Positions 1-6,815 of a stretch of DNA of 33,140 nt are shown here, piece after piece (within the stretch, counting starts at the first letter, position 1; each line of letters begins with the position of its first letter). Made by a program: the position numbers and the translations under genes. A model generated the notes under the pieces. The model was not told the origin of the DNA. It worked only from the letters and a program-made list of their open reading frames with translations, and made no database searches. Source of the DNA: CAYMLQ01 sp964390795 (GTDB taxonomy: Bacteria > Verrucomicrobiota > Kiritimatiellia > RFP12 > UBA1067); the NCBI GenBank assembly GCA_964390795.1, contig CAYMLQ010000022.1, forward strand, positions 1 to 33,140, written 5' to 3'.

Positions 1-1245
1 TACCAGACGCGCGACATGGGCTTCGGAAATTTCTTCGGCGGCGGCGACCCCTTTAGTCCGCGCCCCATCCGCTTCCGCCTCTCGCCCAACCGCATCACCG
101 TCGACGGCAAGAAGTACCGCGAATACACCCTCTCGCTCAGCTACACGCCGACCAAGGAGGGCGAGTTCACCTTCGGCCCGCTCTCCTTCAAAGGCACGGT
201 CATCGCGGGTGTTTCCGCTGACCGCCAGCCCCTGCTCAAGGAGAATATCTATACCATCGGCCCGGCCGTGACCGTGCGCGTGGTGCCGCCGCCGGACGAG
301 GGCCGCCCCGAACACTTCATCGGCTCGGTCGGAAAAGCCCTGAAGGCCACAGCCGCCTTCGACGCGACGGTCTGCAAGGTCGGCGACCCGCTCACCCTCA
401 CGCTCGAACTCACGGGGCAGATCAGCATCTCAAACCTGCGCACGCCGCTCCTCAACCTCCAGCCCGAACTCTCCAAGGACTTCCGCATCTACGACGACAA
501 CGTGACCGCCGACACGCTGCCGGACGGCAAGCGTTTCAAATACCGCGTGCGGCCAACGCGTGAAGGCACGCTGGAATTTCCGCCAATCAAAGTCGCTTAC
601 TACGACACCGCTCTCCGCGCTTACACCACCGTCACCACCGCTCCCATACCCATCCAAGCGCGCGCCACCACGCAGATCGCCACCTCGAATGAGCGCGGTC
701 AAGAGCATGTGTACGAAGCGTCCGGCTCAGTCTCTCGCCCGCGCCCCGCCGGCCTCTCCGCTTCACCGCTCGGCACGTGCAGCGCCTCTCTGTGGCCGTC
801 ACGCGGGCTTTCGCGCCCGTTGCTTCTCGCCGGCCCCCTGCTGTGCCTGCTGGCCGCGCTGGCCGCCCCTCTCGCACGCGGCCTTCGCGCCCTGCGCGCG
901 CGCCGCCGACGCTCCGGCGCGTTGCGACGCGCCGCCGGCGCCCTGCTCCGCGCGAGCACGGCCGAACTCGCCGCCCGCGCCGTCCGCACCTACCTCGCGG
1001 AGCGCCTGGAGGTCTCAGGTTCCTCACTCACGCCGTCAGAAACGGAGCAGCTCTTGCGCCTACGGCGGGTCTCTCCTGAAACAGCCGAGGCCTGCCGCAC
1101 GCTGCTCGTCCAGCTCGATGAGGCCATGTACCGCCCGGATGCCTCGAAGCCCCTTGCGGAGATCACGGTCGCGCTGCAGCGCGTGCTCCCGGCCGTTGAC
1201 GCCGCGCTCGACGCGCCGCCGCCCCAACCGGAGGAGCTGCCATGA
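1..1245 (+). CDS. batD: BatD-like aerotolerance protein, 5' end outside the window
   Basis: The frame is open to base 1 (the first ATG in frame is at 16), so the N-terminus is missing. The visible part has beta-rich BatD (oxygen tolerance) repeats: a first unit ending in a proline-rich joint (VVPPPDEGRPEHFIGSVG), then a second unit with the KVGDPLTLTLELTG strand and a YRVRPTREGTLEFPPI motif. A C-terminal membrane helix (about residues 270-292 from the ATG at 16) is followed by an Arg-rich stretch and a helical cytoplasmic tail. BatD proteins are anchored periplasmic proteins encoded with MoxR, DUF58 and BatA/B; their biochemical role is unsettled. The stop codon overlaps the ATG at 1242, which indicates translational coupling to the next gene. 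Family assignment is by motif recognition. Confidence 0.8.
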   Translation, partial: YQTRDMGFGNFFGGGDPFSPRPIRFRLSPNRITVDGKKYREYTLSLSYTPTKEGEFTFGPLSFKGTVIAGVSADRQPLLKENIYTIGPAVTVRVVPPPDEGRPEHFIGSVGKALKATAAFDATVCKVGDPLTLTLELTGQISISNLRTPLLNLQPELSKDFRIYDDNVTADTLPDGKRFKYRVRPTREGTLEFPPIKVAYYDTALRAYTTVTTAPIPIQARATTQIATSNERGQEHVYEASGSVSRPRPAGLSASPLGTCSASLWPSRGLSRPLLLAGPLLCLLAALAAPLARGLRALRARRRRSGALRRAAGALLRASTAELAARAVRTYLAERLEVSGSSLTPSETEQLLRLRRVSPETAEACRTLLVQLDEAMYRPDASKPLAEITVALQRVLPAVDAALDAPPPQPEELP

Positions 1246-2109
1246 GTGACAGAGGTCAGAGGTCAGAGGTCAGAGGTCAGAGGTCAGAGGTCAGAGGTCA
1301 GAGGTCGGAGGTCGGAGGTCAGAGGTCAGAGGCCGGAGCCGCCGAGCCTCTCCGTGTCTCCCGCCAGCCCTGAGCGTGCGGAGGGGCGTCTCCACCTGTG
1401 CCGTCTCTCACTCTCGAACTTTAGAACTCTCGCACTCTCGCACTTTAGAACTTCTCTCCTTTGCCTACTGCCTATTGCCTGCTGCCTGCTGCCTCTCCCT
1501 CTTCGCGCCGACGAGGCGACCCGCGCCTTTCTCTGGGAGCAGGCCAACACACAGGCCGCAACCGCCGCGAAGCCGGACGATTTCCTGAAGGCCGCGAACA
1601 CCTACAACCGCCTGGTCGCAGACGGCGTCGCGAACGGCACGCTGTTCGCCAACCTCGGCAGCACGCTGGTTCTGGCGGGCGACGGCGCGAACGCCGCGGC
1701 CGCCTTCGCGCGAGCGGAACGTTATCTGGGCGCCACGCCCGAAACGCGGCAGGGACTCGCAGCAGCCATGGCCCTCAAGACCGGGCGGACGCAAGCGGAC
1801 TTGCCGTGGTCGCGCACCGCCTTCTTCTGGCACTTCGCCTTCCCGTGCCCGGTGCGCGTGCTGACGGCGCTCTGCGGCTGGAGCCTCTTCTGGTTCGGCG
1901 TGTTCTGCCGCATCCTGTTCAAGCGGCGGGTCGTACACTCCCTCGCATGGAGCCTCTCCGAAACCTGCATGTTCACCGGCGGCTTGCTCGCCGTGGTCTT
2001 CGCGGCCTCAGCCCTGGTGACCCTCGCTCAAGAGCGTCATGACACAGCCACCTGGGGCGGCCGGACATTCCTTTCCTCCACGCCAGCCGAGATGGAGGAC
2101 ACGCCATGA
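1246..2109 (+). CDS. batE: BatE-like TPR membrane protein with repeat-encoded N-terminus
   Basis: After a putative signal peptide (hydrophobic core about residues 70-86, cleavage near the RADEA stretch) come one or two TPR-like helix pairs (FLKAANTYNRLVADG, FANLGSTLVLAGDGANAAAAF) and two hydrophobic segments, as in BatE proteins that scaffold the Bat complex. The usual C-terminal SH3-like domain is absent here and is found on the next gene. The first ~87 residues are encoded by repeat arrays. The start is problematic: the GTG at 1246 is in frame, but the ATG at 1242 has the better ribosome site (GGAGG at 1230-1234, 7-bp spacing) and reads out of frame, stopping near 1374. Losing one heptamer unit would bring that ATG in frame. 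The stop overlaps the ATG of the next gene. Confidence 0.65.
   Translation: MTEVRGQRSEVRGQRSEVRGRRSEVRGQRPEPPSLSVSPASPERAEGRLHLCRLSLSNFRTLALSHFRTSLLCLLPIACCLLPLPLRADEATRAFLWEQANTQAATAAKPDDFLKAANTYNRLVADGVANGTLFANLGSTLVLAGDGANAAAAFARAERYLGATPETRQGLAAAMALKTGRTQADLPWSRTAFFWHFAFPCPVRVLTALCGWSLFWFGVFCRILFKRRVVHSLAWSLSETCMFTGGLLAVVFAASALVTLAQERHDTATWGGRTFLSSTPAEMEDTP
1251..1334 (+). repeat. Heptamer array AGAGGTC, 12 units
   Basis: Twelve consecutive 7-bp units. The first eight are identical (AGAGGTC, 1251-1306); the rest vary by one base (GGAGGTC, AGAGGCC). On the plus strand the array reads as the same Gly-Gln-Arg-Ser-Glu-Val-Arg cycle in all three frames, because 7 is not divisible by 3; the opposite strand has stops in every frame. 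It lies directly after the start region of the BatE-like gene. Confidence 0.95.
1350..1497 (+). repeat. Octamer and heptamer arrays encoding a signal peptide
   Basis: Three blocks follow the AGAGGTC array. The first is a short CTCCGTGT-type octamer block (1350-1365). The second is an octamer array of CTCTCGAA, CTTTAGAA and CTCTCGCA units (about 1403-1458). The third is a heptamer array of GCCTACT, GCCTATT, GCCTGCT, GCCTGCT and GCCTCTC (1463-1497). Read in the gene's frame the last block gives the hydrophobic CLLPIACCLLP core of the predicted signal peptide. Confidence 0.9.
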
Positions 2110-3542
2110 GAGACGGAGGTCAGGGGTCGGAGGTCAGCGGTCGTAGGTCAGCGGTCGTAGGTCGGAGGTCAGAGCCGCTCATCCCCTCCGCGCCTTCGCG
2201 CCTCCTCGTAAACCGCTTCTCGGCTCCGTACTTTAGAACTTTAGCACGCTCGCACTTTAGAACTTCCCTCCACTGCCTACTGCCTATTGCCTACTGCCTC
2301 CTCTCTCTCCCCGCCCTCGCGGGCGAGCTGCTCTCGGGCCGCTTCTACACCGTTCCCGAAAATATCTACGTCGGACAGGCCTTCGAAATCCATTTCGAGC
2401 TGGAGGTCACCGGCGGCAGCGAGGTTCAGGACCTGCGCATCGGCGATTTCCCCAACAACCCCGAGGTGCTCACCGTCGGCCAGCTCCAGACGCGCTCGAA
2501 GAACCGGGTCGCCCGCGAGGGTCAGCCGGTCGACGTGCTGCATTTCACCGCAGACGCGCGCGGCCACAAGCCGGTCGGCCACACGTTCAATCCCCGGCTG
2601 GAGTGTATGCTGGTCGTGCGCCGTGCCAGCGGCTTCTTCTCGCAGTGGCAATCCCATCCCAAGCAGCTCCAGCTCGCCCCCTTCTCGCTCCGCATCCAGC
2701 CGCTCCCGGAGACCGGCAGGCCCGCTCACTTCAGCGGCGCGGTCGGCACCTTCCGTCTGACCGGCCAGCTCTCACAGAGTTCGGTACATCCGGGCGATAT
2801 CCTCACGCTGACCCTTGAACTCGCCGGGAACGGCTGGCTGAACAACGCGACCATGCCCGCGCCGCCAAGTTCGCCCCTCTTCAAGACATACCCCGCGAAA
2901 GAGAAATTGCGCGAACCGCTCCGCGTCCAGACCGAGCAGGTGTTCATCCCTCAATCCACAAACGCTACGGAGATCGCCGCAGCGCGCTTCAGCTTCTTCA
3001 ATCCGACAACCGGCGTTTATGAAGAGAGCGTCGCGGGGCCCTTCCCTCTGACCTTCTCGGCAACACCGGCCGCTCCTCAACCCTCCGACATCCGTATCCT
3101 CGCACCTTCCGAAAGCGCCGACCCCGGCGTAAGCCGTCAGAGCGTCACCATCGAGCGCGTCAATCAGAGCGTGAGGCATGCCGTTCCGCTGCTGATCGTC
3201 GGCGCCTCTGTGCTCGCCGCCTTTTTCGTCTTTTTCCAGCTCTACGGACGCCACACGCGGCTCGCCTTCCTCTTCGCCGCCCTGCTGCTGGCCGCCGGCG
3301 GCGCTGCCGGCGCCTTCCTGAGCGGCAAGTCGGCTACAGCCCAAAACGTCACGTCACAGCGCACCGAAGCGCTCTTCGCGCCTGCGCGCGCGGCCATGCC
3401 GCTCTTCATCCTCACTCCAGGCACGCCCATCACACCGCTGGAGTCGGTCGGCGCCTGGGTGCGCGTCGACGCCTCAGGGCGCCGCGGCTGGATTCCGGCT
3501 GACGCGATCAAAGATGCCCCTGGCGCGACGCCCCAAAAATAG
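2106..3542 (+). CDS. BatD-like protein with C-terminal SH3-like domain
   Basis: Starts at ATG 2106, overlapping the upstream stop (ATGA), with GGAGG about 7 bp upstream. The N-terminus is unusual: a basic n-region of about 50 residues encoded by repeats, then a hydrophobic core (CLLPIAYCLLSLPALA) with likely cleavage after about residue 72. The mature part has BatD-type beta domains, including the GRPAHFSGAVGTFRL joint and VHPGDILTLTLELAG strand also seen in the first gene. Two membrane helices follow (about 359-382 and 385-407), then a tail resembling the SH3-like domain usually found at the end of BatE (GAWVRVDASGRRGWIPADAI). The protein therefore looks like a BatD paralogue that carries the BatE tail. 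Role in the Bat envelope complex is inferred from family and operon. Confidence 0.75.
   Translation: MRDGGQGSEVSGRRSAVVGRRSEPLIPSAPSRLLVNRFSAPYFRTLARSHFRTSLHCLLPIAYCLLSLPALAGELLSGRFYTVPENIYVGQAFEIHFELEVTGGSEVQDLRIGDFPNNPEVLTVGQLQTRSKNRVAREGQPVDVLHFTADARGHKPVGHTFNPRLECMLVVRRASGFFSQWQSHPKQLQLAPFSLRIQPLPETGRPAHFSGAVGTFRLTGQLSQSSVHPGDILTLTLELAGNGWLNNATMPAPPSSPLFKTYPAKEKLREPLRVQTEQVFIPQSTNATEIAAARFSFFNPTTGVYEESVAGPFPLTFSATPAAPQPSDIRILAPSESADPGVSRQSVTIERVNQSVRHAVPLLIVGASVLAAFFVFFQLYGRHTRLAFLFAALLLAAGGAAGAFLSGKSATAQNVTSQRTEALFAPARAAMPLFILTPGTPITPLESVGAWVRVDASGRRGWIPADAIKDAPGATPQK
2115..2176 (+). repeat. Degenerate heptamer array of the AGAGGTC family
   Basis: Consecutive 7-bp units GGAGGTC, AGGGGTC, GGAGGTC, AGCGGTC, GTAGGTC, AGCGGTC, GTAGGTC, GGAGGTC and a partial unit. 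It is the diverged counterpart of the array at 1251-1334 and sits at the same place, just after the start codon. Here the ATG is in frame with the gene. Confidence 0.9.
2186..2302 (+). repeat. Second copy of the octamer-octamer-heptamer block set
   Basis: The same blocks occur in the same order as at 1350-1497. They are octamers CTCCGCGC, CTTCGCGC, CTCCTCGT (2186-2209), octamers CTTTAGAA, CTTTAGCA, CGCTCGCA, CTTTAGAA (2231-2262), and heptamers GCCTACT, GCCTATT, GCCTACT, GCCTCCT (2275-2302). The last block encodes the signal-peptide core of the second BatD-like protein. Confidence 0.9.
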
Positions 3543-3590
3543 ACCTGCCCGTCGTTGCGCCGATCACCTCGTTGACGAGCCGCCTGTCAA

Positions 3591-3616
3591 ATTGCACACT
3601 TCCAGAAGTGTGCAAT
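3591..3616. repeat. 26-bp dyad of the CACACTTC family
   Basis: Perfect 12-bp arms (ATTGCACACTTC and its complement) around a 2-bp centre. It lies 48 bp after the stop of the BatD-like gene, where it could act as a transcription terminator, but no U-tract follows. Two similar dyads occur at 4132-4155 and 6709-6734. Confidence 0.85.
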
Positions 3617-3648
3617 CGGGTCATGCGCTTTTCCCCGGTTGCGCGCCC

Positions 3649-3820
3649 CGGGAGCGGGGACGCTCCTGTCCCCGGTGCGCTACCCGGGAGCGGGGACGCT
3701 CCTGTCCCCGGTGCGCTACCCGGGAGCGGGGACACTCCTGTCCCCGGTGCGCTACCCGGGAGCGGGGACACTCCTGTCCCCGGTGCGCTACCCGGGAGCG
3801 GGGACACTCCTGTCCCCGGC
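3649..3820. repeat. 36-bp tandem hairpin repeat, about 5 copies
   Basis: Units begin with CGGGAGCGGGGA at 3649, 3685, 3721, 3757 and 3793, an exact 36-bp period; the fifth unit is cut short. Each unit can fold: CGGGGAC pairs with GTCCCCG across a 6-base loop, and GGAGCG pairs with CGCTCC in the first copies. Copies 1-2 carry GACGCTCC and copies 3-5 GACACTCC, so the array probably grew by duplicating both types. Period and folding are read directly; function is unknown. Confidence 0.95.
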
Positions 3821-3846
3821 TACAAGAACAAGAATGTGTAGACAGC

Positions 3847-3874
3847 AATAAGCAGTCGGTAGTAGGTAATGGGC
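3847..3874 (-). repeat. Orphan degenerate heptamer array (GCCTACT family)
   Basis: Read on the minus strand it consists of GCCCATT, ACCTACT, ACCGACT and GCTTATT, matching in spacing and pattern the arrays that encode signal-peptide cores at 1463-1497 and 2275-2302. No gene uses it here, which indicates that the array is a genomic repeat in its own right. Confidence 0.65.
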
Positions 3875-4131
3875 AAACGTGACGTGCCATACCCATCCTC
3901 GCTCAAGCCTATCGAGCCGCGCGGTTTGAGGGGATGCAACGCTCACTCAGCGCCATTATTTTTCTGACTTCCCTGATGATGCCCTGGTTATCTTAATTGT
4001 CTCATCAACTCTCTCGCATTCTCTGCGGCAAGTTGTTTCTTTTCTGAGTCAAACGGTCAATAGCTGTTCTGTTCGAGAAAAGAATGACGGACGGTTCAGG
4101 CTTTCTAGCGCAGGAAGGTCTTGCGAGGCGC

Positions 4132-4155
4132 TTTCACACTTCATGAAGTGTGGAA
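4132..4155. repeat. Dyad of the CACACTTC family
   Basis: An 18-bp perfect palindrome (4135-4152, arms CACACTTCA and TGAAGTGTG) extends by three further pairs, one of them a G-T pair, to 4132-4155. It is isolated in the gene-free interval and not next to any stop codon, which argues against a simple terminator role. Confidence 0.8.
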
Positions 4156-4278
4156 TTGGAAAGACGAGATAAAGGATCGGATCACGGGTTGAACCGGAGG
4201 CCTCGGGCGGACAAAGGAATGTGATGACGACGTAGAGATCTGAAACCAGGAAAACAGCTCACTCATATCGCATTTTGA

Positions 4279-4350
4279 CGGCTCAGCTCAGCTTCGCCCT
4301 CCAGTTCCCAAGCGAATCCGCAGTTTGGAGGGCGAGGCTGTGCCGAGCCG
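4279..4350. repeat. Imperfect 25-bp inverted repeat with 22-bp loop
   Basis: Left arm 4279-4303 and right arm 4326-4350 pair at 22 of 25 positions, and two of the three mismatches allow G-U pairing in RNA. The arms share the core TCGCCCTCCA. Such a structure could be a mobile-repeat remnant or an RNA hairpin upstream of the alpha-galactosidase gene. Confidence 0.85.
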
Positions 4351-4430
4351 CAGCTTATCTTAGCGCCACTCGTATCTGACCGTCCGTCGCTCGGTTGCTG
4401 CGCATCTGCCTTGCACAGACTTTCAAACAA

Positions 4431-4446
4431 CGGGCGGGGACGCCCG
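4431..4446. repeat. GC-rich hairpin related to the 36-bp repeat core
   Basis: Arms CGGGCG and CGCCCG around the loop GGGA. The same GGGA-loop layout occurs in the 36-bp units (GGAGCG-GGGA-CGCTCC), so this may be a single diverged copy. Confidence 0.6.
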
Positions 4447-4529
4447 CACTCCTGGCGCTCCGCACACGATACGCACTTCTATCGTATCCCCCTGTCATGA
4501 ACCGATTACAAGAAAGAGCAGGGCTGACA

Positions 4530-4558
4530 TTGCACCTAACCTGCGTTGGGTGTAAGAT
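4530..4558 (+). promoter_or_regulatory. Candidate sigma70-type promoter for the alpha-galactosidase gene
   Basis: TTGCAC at 4530-4535 and TAAGAT at 4553-4558 are separated by 17 bp, 21 bp before the ATG. The match to consensus is only moderate (3/6 and 4/6). Confidence 0.3.
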
Positions 4559-4579
4559 TTGGCCCTTGGAGGATCTTCT

Positions 4580-6541
4580 ATGCGTTACCTGAAGGCGTCT
4601 GTCCCGCTGGCGCTCGCGGCCCTGCTCACAGCTCATGCCGAGTCGACCCTTTGGCTCGACGAACTCGACCTGACCGCGATGACCTGCGGCTGGGAAACGC
4701 CACGCTCCAAGCTCTCCGTGGGGGGCAATCCTCTAACCGTCGACGGCAAGCGCTTCGAACGCGGCGTCGGCACGCACGCGGAAAGCTGGTACGTGCTGGA
4801 GGCCAACGGCAACGCCTTGTCCTTCGAGGCGCGGGTCGGAGTGGACGACGAGGAGCTGATCCGGGGCAAGGGCTCCGTGGTGTTCCGCGTCTATGCGGAC
4901 CAGAAGCTGGTGGCCGAAACCAAGCAGGTGCGCGCCACCATGCCGGCCAAAAAGATCAAGGCCGATCTCACCGGCGCCCAGCGGATCATCCTCCATGTCT
5001 CCGATGGCGGCGACGGCGATTCGTTCGACCACGCCGACTGGTGCGACGCCTTTTTTACGCTGAAGGACGGCACCACGCTGAAACCTTCCGGCCTGCCGCT
5101 GACGGAGCAGATGGGTATCCTCACGCCTCCGCCGCCCGCCGCCCCGCGCATCAACGGCGCACGCGTCTTCGGGGTTCGTCCCGGCAGCCCCGTGTACTTT
5201 ACCGTTGCCGCCACCGGTGACCGCCCGATGACCTTCACCGCGCAGAACCTTCCCGCAGGCCTGTCGCTGGACCGCGCCACCGGCATCCTCAGCGGCTCCG
5301 TCAGCAAACCCGGGACCTACGCCGTCACCTTCGGCGCCGAAAACGCCAGAGGCAAAGCCGCGCGTGCGTGGCGGCTGGAGGTCGGCGAGCGCATCGCCCT
5401 CACCCCGCCGATGGGCTGGAACTCCTGGAACTGCTTCGCGCATGCCGTCTCAGACGGCAAGATCCGCCAGGCCGCCGACGCGATGGTCGCGAGCGGCCTG
5501 ATCAACCACGGCTGGACGTTCGTCAACATCGACGACTTCTGGCAGACCCGCCCCGGCGAGAAGGAGGATACGTCACTCATGGGCGAAGCGAGAGACGCGA
5601 AGGGCCGCATCCTGCCCAATTCGCGGTTTCCCGACATGAAGGGTTTGGCCGATTACGTCCACGGACTCGGCCTTAAAATCGGACTCTACTCCTCGCCCGG
5701 CCCGACCACGTGCGGCGGCTGCGTCGGAAGCTGGCAGCATGAGCGGCTCGACGCGCAGACCTATGCCGAGTGGGGCTACGACTACCTCAAGTACGACTGG
5801 TGCAGCTACTCGCAAGTCTCGGGGTCTTCCGGGCTGAAAGACCTCATGCGACCCTACCTTCTGATGACGGACGCCCTGCGCGCCCAGAAGCGCGACATCG
5901 TACACAGCCTCTGCCAATACGGCATGGGCAACGTTTCCGCGTGGGGCGCTAAGGCGGGCGGCCAGTGCTGGCGCACCACCGGCGACATCACCGACACCTG
6001 GGACAGCATGTACAAGATCGCCGACTCCCAGGACGGCCTCGAACTATTCACCCAGCCCGGCAACTGGAACGACCCCGACATGCTCATCGTCGGCATGGTC
6101 GGCTGGGGCAACCTTCACGCCACGCGGCTGACCGCGAACGAGCAGTACACCCACATGTCGCTCTGGTGCCTGCTCTGCTCGCCGCTGCTCATTGGCTGCG
6201 ACATGACGCAGCTCGACGCCTTCACCCTCAACCTGCTCACCAACGACGAGGTGCTCGAGGTCAACCAAGACCCGCTCGGACAGCAGGCCGCGCGCGTGCA
6301 GCGCACCGACAGCGGCGACGTCTGGGCCAAGAAAATGGAGGACGGCAGTCTAGCCGTCGGCCTCGTCAACCGCAGCTTCATGACCGGCAAGGTAGCCGTC
6401 GATCTCAAGACGCTGGGCCTGAGCGGCAAGCAGCGCGTGCGCGACCTCTGGCGGCAGAAGGACGAAGGCGAAGCCGGCGAGCGCTACGAGTCCGAGATCC
6501 CTGGCCACGGGACAAAACTGATCCGGCTCTTCCCTCTCTAG
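4580..6541 (+). CDS. Secreted NPCBM-containing GH27 alpha-galactosidase
   Basis: Hydrolyses terminal alpha-galactosides from oligo- or polysaccharides, probably outside the cytoplasm. The ATG at 4580 is chosen because GGAGG lies about 7 bp upstream and a signal peptide follows directly (about residues 1-20); the in-frame TTG at 4559 is less likely. Domains in order: NPCBM carbohydrate-binding module (about 22-165, with the VDGKRFERGVGTHA motif), an Ig-like putative domain (about 185-268, LPAGLSLDRATGILSG), and the GH27 barrel (about 272-653, opening with LTPPMGWNSWN). D406 in YLKYDWC fits the nucleophile, D469 in WRTTGDITDTW the acid/base, and GNWNDPDML is the usual GH27 motif. Length (653 aa) suits this architecture. 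It stands alone, convergent with the hem genes. Confidence 0.93.
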   Translation: MRYLKASVPLALAALLTAHAESTLWLDELDLTAMTCGWETPRSKLSVGGNPLTVDGKRFERGVGTHAESWYVLEANGNALSFEARVGVDDEELIRGKGSVVFRVYADQKLVAETKQVRATMPAKKIKADLTGAQRIILHVSDGGDGDSFDHADWCDAFFTLKDGTTLKPSGLPLTEQMGILTPPPPAAPRINGARVFGVRPGSPVYFTVAATGDRPMTFTAQNLPAGLSLDRATGILSGSVSKPGTYAVTFGAENARGKAARAWRLEVGERIALTPPMGWNSWNCFAHAVSDGKIRQAADAMVASGLINHGWTFVNIDDFWQTRPGEKEDTSLMGEARDAKGRILPNSRFPDMKGLADYVHGLGLKIGLYSSPGPTTCGGCVGSWQHERLDAQTYAEWGYDYLKYDWCSYSQVSGSSGLKDLMRPYLLMTDALRAQKRDIVHSLCQYGMGNVSAWGAKAGGQCWRTTGDITDTWDSMYKIADSQDGLELFTQPGNWNDPDMLIVGMVGWGNLHATRLTANEQYTHMSLWCLLCSPLLIGCDMTQLDAFTLNLLTNDEVLEVNQDPLGQQAARVQRTDSGDVWAKKMEDGSLAVGLVNRSFMTGKVAVDLKTLGLSGKQRVRDLWRQKDEGEAGERYESEIPGHGTKLIRLFPL

Positions 6542-6708
6542 GCCGACACCAGCGGCTACCGAACACGTGAACAGAACGCGGCCGAAGAATCGGTGGTCGC
6601 CTTGTTGGGAACACGCTCTCAGTTCTTTTCGGATTTTTCGAGGGTGCTGGAGACCAAGTCGTTTACACTTGTCTTCTGTCATTCGCAGACTGTGATGACG
6701 TTCCTCGA

Positions 6709-6734
6709 TTCTCACACCTCCGGAGGTGTGAGAA
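6709..6734. terminator. Perfect 26-bp palindrome between convergent genes
   Basis: Arms TTCTCACACCTCC and GGAGGTGTGAGAA, perfect and without a loop spacer. It lies in the 274-bp gap (6542-6815) between two convergent genes and could terminate both, although no T-tract follows. It resembles the dyads at 3591 and 4132 (shared core CACACYTC). The rest of the gap shows nothing recognisable. Confidence 0.5.
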
Positions 6735-6815
6735 CGCATTCACATGATCTTCTCAGCCTAGAATTTCTGATCGGCGCTACTTCGACACATGTGACGCCGA
6801 CTGCGGTTTCCCGGC

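Larger units (their letters stand above)
3543..4579. other. Gene-free, repeat-rich interval of about 1 kb
   Basis: No credible gene was found. The open frames here are short and arise from the repeats. The interval holds a dyad (3591-3616), five 36-bp tandem repeats (3649-3820), an orphan heptamer array (3847-3874), a second dyad (4132-4155), a 25-bp inverted repeat (4279-4350), a GC hairpin (4431-4446) and the likely promoter of the alpha-galactosidase gene. The stretch 3880-4260 is visibly less GC-rich than the flanking genes and shows nothing else recognisable. Confidence 0.8.

Noticed and set aside
1242..1374. Short separate gene from ATG 1242 (43 codons)
   Set aside because: The peptide is only the translated heptamer array. 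More likely the out-of-phase start of the BatE-like gene.
3649..3820. Regular 36-bp repeats resembling a CRISPR array
   Set aside because: The 36-bp period is the whole unit; there are no variable spacers between repeats and no cas genes nearby. It is a plain tandem repeat.
3508..3896. Open frames on both strands giving repetitive peptides (GSGDTPVPG and similar)
   Set aside because: They are produced by the 36-bp repeat, which is open in several frames at once, and have no start site or family match.
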